Source: Dactylosporangium sp. AC04546 (GTDB lineage: Bacteria > Actinomycetota > Actinomycetes > Mycobacteriales > Micromonosporaceae). Taken from it: a stretch of DNA of 64,000 bases. The stretch covers positions 1-64,000 of the forward strand of contig NZ_JAHYSG010000004.1 in the NCBI RefSeq assembly GCF_022095675.1, read 5' to 3'. Below are positions 16,504 through 24,284 of the stretch, piece after piece. Each line of letters opens with the position of its first letter. Position 1 is the stretch's first letter. The notes under the pieces were generated by a model that was not told where the DNA came from, ran no database searches, and was given only the letters and a program-made list of their open reading frames with translations. The translations under genes and the position numbers were made by a program.

Positions 16504-17651
16504 ACATCGCCCCGGCCGCGATCGCGCGCGCCGTGCTGCTGGGCCGCGCCGCCGTCGCGGCGACCGGCGCCGGGGCCGGGCTGCTGCTCGTCGACGACCC
16601 GGCCCGGGTCGTGGCCGTGCTCGCCACGATCGCCGGGGTCACGGTCGTGCAGGTGAGCCTGCTGACCCGCTGGCCGGCGCTGGCCCGCCACCCGTGGCCG
16701 GCGCTCGGCGCCGACCTCGCCGTGGCCGTGGCGCTCGCCGTGCTCAGCGGCGGCGGGATGGCGTTCTTCGCCTGGGTCGCCGGCTCGGCCGCGCTCGGCG
16801 GTGCGCTGCTCGGGATGCGGGCCGTCCCGCTGTGGATCGGGCAGGCCGCGCTCGGGTTCGCGGCCGCCGGGGCGGTGCTGCGCACGAGCGCGCCGCCGCC
16901 CGAGGTGGCCGCGTTCGTGGCCGCGTTCCCGATGGTGAGCGTGCTCGCCGGGCTCGGCGCGGCGGCCGCGACCGGCGCGCTGCAGCGCCAGCTCGACCTG
17001 GCCGTCGCCATGGTCGCCGAGGCCCAGCGCTCGGCCGCCGCCTCCGAGCGGGCCCGGCTCGCCCGCGAGCTGCACGACTCGGTGGCCAAGACGCTGCGCG
17101 GGGTGTCGTTCGCCGCGCTCGCGCTGCCGTCGTCGCTGCGCCGCCACCCGGCCCTCGCCGAGCAACTCGCCGGCACCGTGTCCCGGGGCGCCGAGGCGGC
17201 CGCGCGAGAGGCCCGGCAGCTGCTGGAGGAGCTGCGCGCCGACCCGCTGGACCTGGGCTTCGCCGACGCCGTCCGGGAGACCTGCCACGCGTGGGCCCGG
17301 CGGTCCATGATCGCAGTGGATGTCTCGGCGGTACCGCTGGAGCCGTCGGTCGAGGCGCGGTACGAGCTCGTCCGCATCCTCGCCGAGGCGCTGCAGAACG
17401 TCGAACGCCACGCGGGGGCGCGCCGCGTCGCGGTCACCGTGACCGCCCGCGGCGGGCGGCTGGAGCTGCGGGTCGCCGACGACGGCCGCGGGTTCGTGCC
17501 GCGCGACCTGGCCGCCTTGCAGGCCGACGGTCACCTCGGCATCGTGGGGATGGCCGAACGGGCGCGCAACGCCGGCGGGTCGCTGCGGGTGTCGGCGGCA
17601 CCCGGGGAGGGGACGGAACTCGTGGTGAGCGTGCCGCTGGAGCGGTCGTGA
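16500..17651 (+). CDS. Sensor histidine kinase, NarL-partner type
   Basis: A 383-residue membrane kinase starting with GTG 16500. Four to five hydrophobic segments (about 10-160) precede a coiled region and the phosphoacceptor helix LARELHDSVAKTLRGVSFA. The ATPase domain shows LAEALQNVERHAGA (N box), VADDGRGF (G1) and LGIVGMAERA (G2). GTGA overlaps at both ends place it in one unit with the upstream secreted protein and the downstream regulator. Confidence 0.92.
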   Translation: MNIAPAAIARAVLLGRAAVAATGAGAGLLLVDDPARVVAVLATIAGVTVVQVSLLTRWPALARHPWPALGADLAVAVALAVLSGGGMAFFAWVAGSAALGGALLGMRAVPLWIGQAALGFAAAGAVLRTSAPPPEVAAFVAAFPMVSVLAGLGAAAATGALQRQLDLAVAMVAEAQRSAAASERARLARELHDSVAKTLRGVSFAALALPSSLRRHPALAEQLAGTVSRGAEAAAREARQLLEELRADPLDLGFADAVRETCHAWARRSMIAVDVSAVPLEPSVEARYELVRILAEALQNVERHAGARRVAVTVTARGGRLELRVADDGRGFVPRDLAALQADGHLGIVGMAERARNAGGSLRVSAAPGEGTELVVSVPLERS

Positions 17652-18283
17652 GCGTCACCGTGCTCGTCGTGGACGACAACCCGGTCGTGCGGGAGGCGCT
17701 GCGCGGGTTCCTCGACGCGGACGAGGCGACCCGGGTCGTTGGCGAGGCCGGCAACGGGCAGGAGGCCCTCGCGCTGGCGCAGCGGCACCGGCCCGACGTG
17801 ACGCTGCTCGACCACCGCATGCCGATCGCCGACGGGCTGTCCATCGTCACCGAGCTGGCCCGGCTCACCGCCGTCCTCGCGCTGACCAGCGACGCGAGCC
17901 CCGCCGTCATCGGCTCGATGCTGCGCGGCGGCGCCCGCGGGTACCTCGTGCACGGCCAGTTCGACCCGCCGGAGCTGCTGCGGGCGGTGCTGGCCGTCGC
18001 GGGCGGGCAGGGCTGGCTGTCGCCGGTCGCGGCCTCGGTCGCCACCTCGGCGCTGCGCTCGCAGGGCGACGCCGAGCGGGGCCGGGCGGCGTTCGGGCTC
18101 ACCGACCGCGAGCGCGACGTGCTCGACCTGCTCAGCGCCGGACTGTCGAACGCGGCCATCGCCGGGCGGCTGCGGCTCACCGAGAAGACCGTGAAGAACC
18201 ACCTGTACAACATCTTCACCAAGCTGCGGGTGAGCAGCCGCACCGAGGCGGTCGTGCGCTGGGCTGGGCCTTTCGACTCATGA
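17648..18283 (+). CDS. Response regulator, NarL family, with altered receiver
   Basis: A 211-residue regulator. The receiver keeps VDDN and the phosphoacceptor Asp in VTLLDHRMP, but the position after strand 5 where Lys is nearly invariant reads GYLVHGQF, with His replacing Lys. The switch Ser/Thr (LALTSDA) is present. This suggests altered or phosphorylation-independent signalling. The LuxR-type HTH (LTDRERDVLDLLSAGLSNAAIAGRL, KTVKNHLYNIFTKL) is intact. GTG start overlaps the kinase stop. Confidence 0.9.
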   Translation: MSVTVLVVDDNPVVREALRGFLDADEATRVVGEAGNGQEALALAQRHRPDVTLLDHRMPIADGLSIVTELARLTAVLALTSDASPAVIGSMLRGGARGYLVHGQFDPPELLRAVLAVAGGQGWLSPVAASVATSALRSQGDAERGRAAFGLTDRERDVLDLLSAGLSNAAIAGRLRLTEKTVKNHLYNIFTKLRVSSRTEAVVRWAGPFDS

Positions 18284-18347
18284 CCGGGCCGCGCCGGGCG
18301 CCTAACGTCGGCGGCGGGTGGCACCGACTCGAAAGGCCAGCTCAGAC

Positions 18348-19325
18348 GTGCGTCTCCGACCGCTGTTCGCCGTGCTCGCCGCCGGCACCCTGCTGACCGC
18401 CGTGGCGGCGTGCGATCCGTCCGCGCCCGTCATCTCCCAGCCGCCGCCGGCCTCGTCGTCCGCGGCGCCGTCGTCCGCGGCCCCGTCCGGTGCGCCGCCG
18501 TCGCCGGCCCCGTCGGCCAGCGCCGCGACGGCCACCCCGCAGCCGGTGAGGACGTTCACCGACAAGCCTCCCCAGGCGCAGTACCGCGAGTTCGCCGCGA
18601 ACTGCACCGAGACCCACCGCGCCGGCGACGACCCGATCGTCTTCCCAGGCCTGCCGGGAGCGGCCCACGACCACACGTTCGTCGGCAACCCGGCGACGAC
18701 CGCGACCTCGACGCCGGAGAGCCTGCTGCGGGGCAGGACGTCGTGCCAGGACAAGCTGGACGCGTCGTCGTACTGGTTCCCGACGCTGTACCAGAACGGC
18801 ACCGTCGTCCAGCCGCAGATGGTCACCATGTACTACAAGTCCGGCGTCAAGGACTACCGGACCGTCCAGCCGTTCCCGGCCGGGTTCCGCCTCGTGGTCG
18901 GCGACGTGAAGACGGCGTCGGCCGAGCAGTTCACCGGCACCTGGAGCTGCACGGGGTACCTCGGCAAGGCCGTCCCGGCGTCCTGCCCGGCCGGCTCCTC
19001 GCTCATCGTGCGCATGCAGGCGCCGAGCTGCTGGGACGGCGTGCACCTGGACTCGGCCGACCACAAGTCGCACATGGCCTGGCCGGTCGGCGGCGTGTGC
19101 CCGAAGGACCACCCGGTGCCGCTGCCGATGTTCGAGCTGAAGGTCCCGTACAAGCTGCCCGGCGGCAACACCGGCGGTCTGCGGTACTCCTCCGGCGAGG
19201 CGCAGTCGTTCCACTACGACTTCATGAACGGCTGGGACGCGGCGCGCCAGGCTCAGCTCGTCGCGCACTGTGTCAACGGCGGCCGCCAGTGCAACGGCCT
19301 CGGCGTCGACCAGCACCAGCCTTAG
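18348..19325 (+). CDS. DUF1996 lipoprotein
   Basis: A 325-residue lipoprotein. From the GTG at 18348 the N-terminus is MRLRPLFAVLAAGTLLTAVAAC, a signal peptide with lipobox AVAAC (Cys about 22). A low-complexity Ser/Ala/Pro linker (23-75) follows, then a DUF1996 domain with REFAANC, DDPIVFPG, AHDHTFVGN, YYKSGVKDYR, APSCWDG, DHKSHMAWP and QSFHYDF, closely parallel to the 4765-6198 protein but without the discoidin module. GAAAGG lies 11 bases upstream. Sits right after a two-component pair and its stop overlaps the convergent regulator's stop. Function unknown; probably surface exposed. Confidence 0.88.
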   Translation: MRLRPLFAVLAAGTLLTAVAACDPSAPVISQPPPASSSAAPSSAAPSGAPPSPAPSASAATATPQPVRTFTDKPPQAQYREFAANCTETHRAGDDPIVFPGLPGAAHDHTFVGNPATTATSTPESLLRGRTSCQDKLDASSYWFPTLYQNGTVVQPQMVTMYYKSGVKDYRTVQPFPAGFRLVVGDVKTASAEQFTGTWSCTGYLGKAVPASCPAGSSLIVRMQAPSCWDGVHLDSADHKSHMAWPVGGVCPKDHPVPLPMFELKVPYKLPGGNTGGLRYSSGEAQSFHYDFMNGWDAARQAQLVAHCVNGGRQCNGLGVDQHQP

Positions 19326-20011
19326 GGACCGACCAGGCCCGACTCGTACGCCAGGATCACCAGCTGGACGCGGTCGCGCACGCCCGCCTTGGCGATCGCC
19401 CGGGTGACGTGGGTCTTGGCCGTGAGCGGGCTGATATACAGGCGGGCCGCGATCTCGTCGTTGGACAGCCCGCTCGCGACCAGCCGGACGATCTCGACCT
19501 CGCGCGGGGTCAGGGCGCCCAGCCGGTCGCGGGCGCCCTGACCCGGCTCCGTCGCGCCGGCCGCTCCCGGTGCTCCCAGCGCTCCCGGTGCGAAGCGGGC
19601 GATCACGCGGGCCGTCACGCTCGGGGAGAGCAGGGCCTCGCCGGCCGCGACGACCCGCACGGCGCGGCGCAGGTCGTCGGGCTCGACCTCCTTGGTGAGG
19701 AAGCCGCTGGCCCCGGCCCGCAGCGCGGCGAACACGTTCTCGTCGGTCTCGAACGTGGTCAGCACGACGACCCGGGTCCCGGCCAGCTCGGGGTCGCCCG
19801 TGATGCGGGCGGTCGCGGCGATCCCGTCGAGCCCGGGCATGCGGATGTCCATGAGGACGACGTCGGGCCGGTGCCGGCGGGCCTCCCGGACGGCCTCGTC
19901 GCCGCTCGCCGCCTCGCCGACGACGGTGATGTCCCGCGCCCGGCGCAGCAGGCTGCCGAACCCGGCCCGCACCAGCGCCTGGTCGTCGGCGAGCAGTACG
20001 GAGATCGTCAT
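19322..20011 (-). CDS. Response regulator, NarL/LuxR family
   Basis: A 229-residue regulator. The receiver has ADDQ, phosphoacceptor Asp in VVLMDIRMPG and Lys in GFLTKEVEP. A Gly/Ala-rich linker (FAPGALGAPGAAGATEPGQG) joins the LuxR-type HTH (LTPREVEIVRLVASGLSNDEIAARL, LTAKTHV). ATGA overlap with the upstream kinase gene. Convergent with the DUF1996 lipoprotein, the two stops sharing TTAG. Confidence 0.94.
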   Translation of the reverse strand: MTISVLLADDQALVRAGFGSLLRRARDITVVGEAASGDEAVREARRHRPDVVLMDIRMPGLDGIAATARITGDPELAGTRVVVLTTFETDENVFAALRAGASGFLTKEVEPDDLRRAVRVVAAGEALLSPSVTARVIARFAPGALGAPGAAGATEPGQGARDRLGALTPREVEIVRLVASGLSNDEIAARLYISPLTAKTHVTRAIAKAGVRDRVQLVILAYESGLVGP

Positions 20012-21234
20012 GCCGGGATGCTCGCACGCACCAGGAACCCGCCACCGTCCGCCGCCCCGGCGCTGAAGCCGCCCCCGAGCGCCGCCACCCGCTCCGCGAG
20101 CCCGGCCAGCCCGTGCCCCGCCACCCGCGCGCCGTGCCCGTCGTCGCCGTGCGTGTCGGCGTTGTGCCCTTCGGTGTTGTGTCCCGAAGGCCGCTCGTCC
20201 GGCCCGCGGCCGTCGTCCCGCACGGCCACCTCCGTTGGTGCTCCATAGTGGACCGTCACCGTGACCCTCGTGGCGACGGCGTGGCGGACGGTGTTCGTGA
20301 GCGCTTCGCGGACGATCGCGGACGTCACCAGGCGTACCGGCAACGGACAGGACTCCTCGTCACCCGTCACGGTCAGGATCGTGTCCAGGCCGGTCTCGCG
20401 CACCCGTTCCGCGAGCTCGCCGAGGGGGAGCGGCGCGGCCGGCGGCCGGCGTTCGTCGCGCAGCACGCCGACGAGTGAGGAGAGGTCGGCCATCGCCTTG
20501 CGGCGCACGTCCTGGGCCAGCCGCAGCGCCTCCCGCGCCTCCCGCGCCGCCGTTTCCTCCTGCGCCGCGTCCAGGGCGTCCGCTGCCACGTTGATGTGGA
20601 CGCCCACGACGGCGAGCGTGTGGGCCACCGTGTCGTGGACCTCCTGGGCGACCCGCAGGCGCTCCGCCGTGCGCTGCTCCTCCAGGTCGGCCCGCATCCG
20701 CTGGAGGATCTCGTCGCGCCAGCCGAGCCAGTTGCGGTACGACAGTGTCCCGGCGACGACCGCCGCCAGCCACAGCGACTCGGTGCCGACCGCGGCCATC
20801 GCGCGGCCCGGGGAGTGCTGGAGCACATTCCAGTCCAGGTTGAACGCGCACACCGCATGGACGGCCGCGACGACGATGACGAGCGTGGTGCGCGGGCGGG
20901 CCGCGAGCAGCGCGGCGACGTAGAGGAAGGTGGCCGGCCACAGCCAGCCGGCCACCGTGAGGTCGGCGCTCCGCTGGCCCGCGACGGTCGCGACGCCCAG
21001 CAGCAGGCCGGTGACCGGCCAGCGGCGCTGCAGCCACAGCAGGGCCGCGAGCGTGGTGGCGACGGCGAGCGGGCCGGGCGCGCCGAGCGGCTGGCCGGCG
21101 ATGGTCTCGCCGCTGAGCACCCCGACGAACGTCACGGCCGAGAAGGCGGCGGTCACGGGGCGGCTCAGCGCCGGCCCGCCGCCACCGTCCACGGCCGGGA
21201 CGGCGGGGGTCACGGGGCGGCTCAGCGCTGGCAT
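20008..21234 (-). CDS. Sensor histidine kinase, NarL-partner type
   Basis: A 408-residue membrane kinase with about five hydrophobic segments (about 25-165), phosphoacceptor helix VAQEVHDTVAHTLAVVGVH, N box VREALTNTVRHAV, G1 VRDDGRG and G2 HGLAGLAERV. A His/Asp/Gly-rich insert (GHNTEGHNADTHGDDGHG) between G1 and G2 extends the ATP lid and could bind metal. The N-terminus contains a duplicated PALSRPVT segment encoded by a direct DNA repeat that includes the start codon. ATG 21234 overlaps the stop region of a small upstream ORF; an internal GTG start at the second VTAAFSAVTF is possible. Confidence 0.9.
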   Translation of the reverse strand: MPALSRPVTPAVPAVDGGGGPALSRPVTAAFSAVTFVGVLSGETIAGQPLGAPGPLAVATTLAALLWLQRRWPVTGLLLGVATVAGQRSADLTVAGWLWPATFLYVAALLAARPRTTLVIVVAAVHAVCAFNLDWNVLQHSPGRAMAAVGTESLWLAAVVAGTLSYRNWLGWRDEILQRMRADLEEQRTAERLRVAQEVHDTVAHTLAVVGVHINVAADALDAAQEETAAREAREALRLAQDVRRKAMADLSSLVGVLRDERRPPAAPLPLGELAERVRETGLDTILTVTGDEESCPLPVRLVTSAIVREALTNTVRHAVATRVTVTVHYGAPTEVAVRDDGRGPDERPSGHNTEGHNADTHGDDGHGARVAGHGLAGLAERVAALGGGFSAGAADGGGFLVRASIPA

Positions 21235-21247
21235 GCCGCCACCGTCC
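21151..21247. repeat. Direct repeat across the kinase start
   Basis: A 40-base sequence at 21151-21190 recurs at 21208-21247 with three mismatches, an offset of 57 bases (19 codons, frame kept). The upstream copy includes the kinase start codon; the other copy has lost it (CAT changed to CCC on the + strand). Confidence 0.85.
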
Positions 21248-21401
21248 CATACTCGACGAAGGTCACGGTGGTCGTGTCGCGCGCCGGGCCGGTCAGGACC
21301 AGCAGCGCACCGGTCAGCGCGGTGACGAGGCCGGCGGCCAGGCCGGCAGCCAGGCCGGCGACCAGGCCGGCGGGCGGGTAGCGGAGGTCGTTGAGCTGCA
21401 T
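21222..21401 (-). CDS. Small single-helix membrane protein
   Basis: A 59-residue ORF, MQLNDLRYPPAGLVAGLAAG onward, with one long hydrophobic helix containing repeated GLVAG/GLAAG units and a short polar C-terminus ending TVAACQR. Its stop lies 10 bases inside the following kinase gene, suggesting translational coupling. Small membrane proteins often sit before kinases of this type, but no homologue is recognised and the ribosome-binding site is weak, so the call is moderate. Confidence 0.5.
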   Translation of the reverse strand: MQLNDLRYPPAGLVAGLAAGLAAGLVTALTGALLVLTGPARDTTTVTFVEYGTVAACQR

Positions 21402-21471
21402 GGCACCGACGCTATGGACCGGCGGCCGCGCGGTCGTCGTCCCCGCGGTGACACCTGCGCCTGCACCAAAT

Positions 21472-21481
21472 GGTGTACACC
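21472..21481. promoter_or_regulatory. GGTGTACACC palindrome upstream of a small gene
   Basis: A perfect 10-bp palindrome 59 bases before the small ORF at 21540 and 71 bases before the minus-strand small membrane protein. CACC-AAAT-GGTG overlaps its left half. A possible operator in this divergent region; no regulator can be named. Confidence 0.35.
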
Positions 21482-21539
21482 GCGGTGTTCCGGTTACCCG
21501 GGTGGGCCGGCCGGGCCGGCGGGGCTAGCTTGATCCGGC

Positions 21540-21731
21540 ATGGAGCACCGCTGCGGCAAGCATGTCGTCCTGGCCAACCCGGCCTCGCGCATCCCGATCT
21601 GGATGGAGTGCGCCGTGCACCGGTTCACGCCGCTGCAGGTCACCCGCCGCTTCCACGAGATGGTCGCGCTCGAGTTCTCCGGCGAGGAGCTGCTGCGCCT
21701 CGACTGGATCGTCGAGCACGGGATGCTGTAG
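21540..21731 (+). CDS. Small hypothetical protein
   Basis: A 63-residue soluble protein beginning MEHRCGKHVVLANPASRIPI, with two cysteines and a well-mixed composition (MVALEFSGEELLRLDWIVEHGML) typical of a real folded protein rather than a shadow ORF. No family recognised. It lies between a divergent promoter region and the convergent homocitrate-synthase-like gene (3-base gap). No strong ribosome-binding site. Confidence 0.6.
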   Translation: MEHRCGKHVVLANPASRIPIWMECAVHRFTPLQVTRRFHEMVALEFSGEELLRLDWIVEHGML

Positions 21732-21734
21732 CCG

Positions 21735-22958
21735 TCACAGCAGGCCGGGGTACAGCAGGGCCAGCTCGTCCGGGTGCCCCCCGATCAGTCGCAGCTCGTC
21801 GTCGGTGAGCGGCCGCCCGGTCGCCGCGTTGCACAGCTGCACCAGCTTGAACGTCAGCTCCTCGTCCTTCACGTCGACCCCCAGGTCCTCCATGACGTGC
21901 CGGAACCCGGCCAGCCCCCCGTACTCGCCGGTGAGCACGATCCGGCCGTCCCGTGCGTGCCGCTCGGCCGGGAACGGCCCGAGCTCGTCCTCGTCGTAGA
22001 GCTCGTAGTTGCGGTGGTCCTTGAGCGCCCCGTCGGCGTGGATGCCCGACTCGTGCGCGAACGCGTTGGGCCCCACGCCCGGCTGGTGGTTGGGCAGCGG
22101 CTGGCCGAACGCGTACGACGCCCAGCGGGCGAACCGGCGGGCCCACGCCAGGTCGATCGGGTCGCCGATCTCGGCGCCCTCCGGCACGCCGAACCCGTGG
22201 CGCAGCGCCAGGATGCACGAGATCAGGTCGGCGTTGCCCGAGCGCTCGCCGATGCCGTTGACGCACGTGTTGATCCACGCGTCCTGGCCGGCGGCGAGGT
22301 CGCCGAACGCGCCGGCGAGGGAGTTCGCGACCGCCATGCCCAGGTCGTTGTGGCAGTGCGTCTCGATGGGGATGCCGACCGCGGCGGCGAGCGTGGCGAA
22401 CCGCTCCCCGATGCGGCCCGGGGTGTCGCCGCCGATCGTGTCGCAGTACCGCAGCCGGTCCGCCCCCGCCTCCCGGGCCGCGATCGCGAACTCGGTGAGG
22501 AAGCCGTCGTCGGTCCGCGAGCCGTCCTCCGCGTTGACCCCGACGGTCTGCGCGCCGGCCGCCTTCGCGGTGCGCACGGCGTCGGTCATCTCGCGGATGA
22601 GCGCCGGCCGGTCGAGCCGCCCCTTGAACTTGTTCTGCAGCATCTGGTCGGACGTCGAGATCGACAGGTTGTAGTGCCTGAGGCCGAGCGCGGCCGACCT
22701 CTCCACGTCCGCGGTGACGGCCCGGCACCACCCCGACAGCCGTAGCGAGCCGAACGCGCCCGCCTCCTCCAGCGCCGTCTGCGCGCGGATGTACGGCACC
22801 TCGTGGAACAGGAACGGGAACCCGATCTCGGACTGCGCGACGCCGAGCCGGCCCAGATAGAAGTTGACCATTGTCTTGCCGAACTTGGACAGCCCGGTCC
22901 GGGCCGTCTGGACGCCGTCACGGTTGGTGACGTCAAGGAAGTGGATTTGTGCAACCAT
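21735..22958 (-). CDS. Homocitrate/2-isopropylmalate synthase-like acyltransferase
   Basis: A 407-residue enzyme of the HMGL/DRE-TIM barrel family, which condenses acetyl-CoA with a 2-oxo acid. Visible are NRDGVQTA (the RDG active-site segment), THCHNDLGMAVANSLAG (metal-binding HxH) and NAFAHESGIHADG, characteristic of homocitrate-synthase/NifV-type members. It lacks the C-terminal LeuA regulatory domain, so leucine synthesis is less likely. ATG 22958 is used; GTG 22967 is an alternative. Neither has a ribosome-binding site; a TTGACA at 22995-22990 on this strand could serve a short-leader promoter. Divergent from the HTH-citrate synthase gene, suggesting a shared pathway and control. Confidence 0.85.
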   Translation of the reverse strand: MVAQIHFLDVTNRDGVQTARTGLSKFGKTMVNFYLGRLGVAQSEIGFPFLFHEVPYIRAQTALEEAGAFGSLRLSGWCRAVTADVERSAALGLRHYNLSISTSDQMLQNKFKGRLDRPALIREMTDAVRTAKAAGAQTVGVNAEDGSRTDDGFLTEFAIAAREAGADRLRYCDTIGGDTPGRIGERFATLAAAVGIPIETHCHNDLGMAVANSLAGAFGDLAAGQDAWINTCVNGIGERSGNADLISCILALRHGFGVPEGAEIGDPIDLAWARRFARWASYAFGQPLPNHQPGVGPNAFAHESGIHADGALKDHRNYELYDEDELGPFPAERHARDGRIVLTGEYGGLAGFRHVMEDLGVDVKDEELTFKLVQLCNAATGRPLTDDELRLIGGHPDELALLYPGLL

Positions 22959-22990
22959 GCTGTCCACGTTGACGGTCGTGCTGCATTTGT

Positions 22991-23013
22991 GTCAATGTTG
23001 ACGAAAATCAACA
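22991..23013. promoter_or_regulatory. Overlapping palindromes between divergent synthase genes
   Basis: GTCAATGTTGAC (22991-23002) is a palindrome with 5-bp arms, and TGTTGA (22996-23001)/TCAACA (23008-23013) overlaps it. Further TTGAC half-sites lie at 22969-22973 and 23018-23022. The arrangement fits a dimeric DNA-binding protein controlling both genes; the HTH domain of the citrate synthase is the obvious candidate. Confidence 0.55.
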
Positions 23014-23045
23014 CTACTTGACTGAACAACGCGGGGAGCAGCGGC

Positions 23046-24284
23046 GTGACCAGGTGGATGACCGTCGAGGAGGCGGCCCAGCGGCTCGGTGTGAAGACCG
23101 CCACCGTCTACGCGTATGTCAGCCGGGGCGTGCTCGCCCGCCGCCGCGACCCCGAGGGCCGCAGCGTGTTCGACGCCGGCGAGGTCGAGCAGCTCGCGCT
23201 GCGTGGTCGCCCGCGCCGCAGCAGCGCCCACCCCGAGTTGGTCATCGAGTCGACCGTCACCCTGCTCGGCGAGGACCGCCACTTCTACCGGGGCCGGGAC
23301 GCCACTGTACTGGCGGAGACCTGGCCGTTCGAGCGCGTGGCGGCCTGGCTGTGGTCCGGCGACGACTACGTGCATCCGGTGCGCTGGACCGCCTCGGCGG
23401 AGGGGGTGGCCGCCGCCCGGGCGGCGCAGGCCGGGCTGCCGGCGTCGGTGCTGCCGCTGGAGCGCCAGCAGCTCATCGTCGCCGCGCTGGCCGCCGCGAA
23501 CCCGGTGCGGCTGACCCTGGAGCCCGTCGCCGTCGTCCAGCTCGGCCAGAGCCTGATCGCCGGCCTGGTCGAGGCCCTGCCGTTCGCCGACCCGGCCCGG
23601 GAGCGCGCCGCAGCCGAGGCGGCCGGGACCGACCGGCCGCTCGACGAGCGGTCGGTGTCGGTGCGGCTCTGGGCGCGGCTCGCCGGCCCGGGTGCGGATC
23701 CGCGGCTGTCGGACGTGCTGCGATACGCGATGGTGCTCCTCGCCGACCACGAGCTGGCCTCCTCGACGCTCGCCGCCCGGGTCGCCGCGTCCGTGCGGGC
23801 CGACCCCTACGCGGTCGTCACCGCCGCCCTCGGCGTCGTGAGCGGGGCGCTGCACGGCGGGGCCTCGCTCGGCACCGAAGCGATGCTCGCCGAGACGTCC
23901 GACCCCTCGGAGGCATCGGCGGTGATGGGCCGGCGGCTGCGCCAGGGCGAGCGGGTCCCGGGCTTCGGCCACGCGGTCTACCGCCACGGCGACGGGCGCG
24001 CCAACGCCCTGCTCAACTGGATCAAGGGCGTCGTCCCCGGCCACCCGCGGCTCCCCGTCGCCGACGCGATCCTGGACGAGGCCCGCCGCCGGCGGCTGCC
24101 GGCTGTCAACGTCGACTTCGCCCTCGGCCTGCTGGCCCACCTCGCCGGCATGCCGCGCGGCTCCGGCGAGGCCATCTTCGGCATGGCGCGGACGGTCGGC
24201 TGGCTGGCCCACGCCATGGAGGAGTACGCCAGCCCGACGAAGCTCCGCCTCCGCGCCTCCTACACCGGCCCGCTGCCGGGCTAG
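23046..24284 (+). CDS. Citrate synthase with N-terminal MerR/excisionase-type HTH
   Basis: A 412-residue fusion. Residues 1-50 (MTVEEAAQRLGVKTATVYAYVSRGVL...GRSVFDAGEVEQL) form a helix-turn-helix of the MerR/excisionase type. Residues about 62-412 are a citrate synthase fold with the catalytic triad visible: His235 (LLADHELASS), His309 (GFGHAVYRHG) and Asp357 (NVDFALG), plus the GALHGGA segment. It therefore looks both enzymatically competent and DNA binding. GTG start with GGGGAG 7 bases upstream. Its stop overlaps the PhzF-like stop in the palindrome CTAG. The product could be citrate or 2-methylcitrate. Confidence 0.88.
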   Translation: MTRWMTVEEAAQRLGVKTATVYAYVSRGVLARRRDPEGRSVFDAGEVEQLALRGRPRRSSAHPELVIESTVTLLGEDRHFYRGRDATVLAETWPFERVAAWLWSGDDYVHPVRWTASAEGVAAARAAQAGLPASVLPLERQQLIVAALAAANPVRLTLEPVAVVQLGQSLIAGLVEALPFADPARERAAAEAAGTDRPLDERSVSVRLWARLAGPGADPRLSDVLRYAMVLLADHELASSTLAARVAASVRADPYAVVTAALGVVSGALHGGASLGTEAMLAETSDPSEASAVMGRRLRQGERVPGFGHAVYRHGDGRANALLNWIKGVVPGHPRLPVADAILDEARRRRLPAVNVDFALGLLAHLAGMPRGSGEAIFGMARTVGWLAHAMEEYASPTKLRLRASYTGPLPG

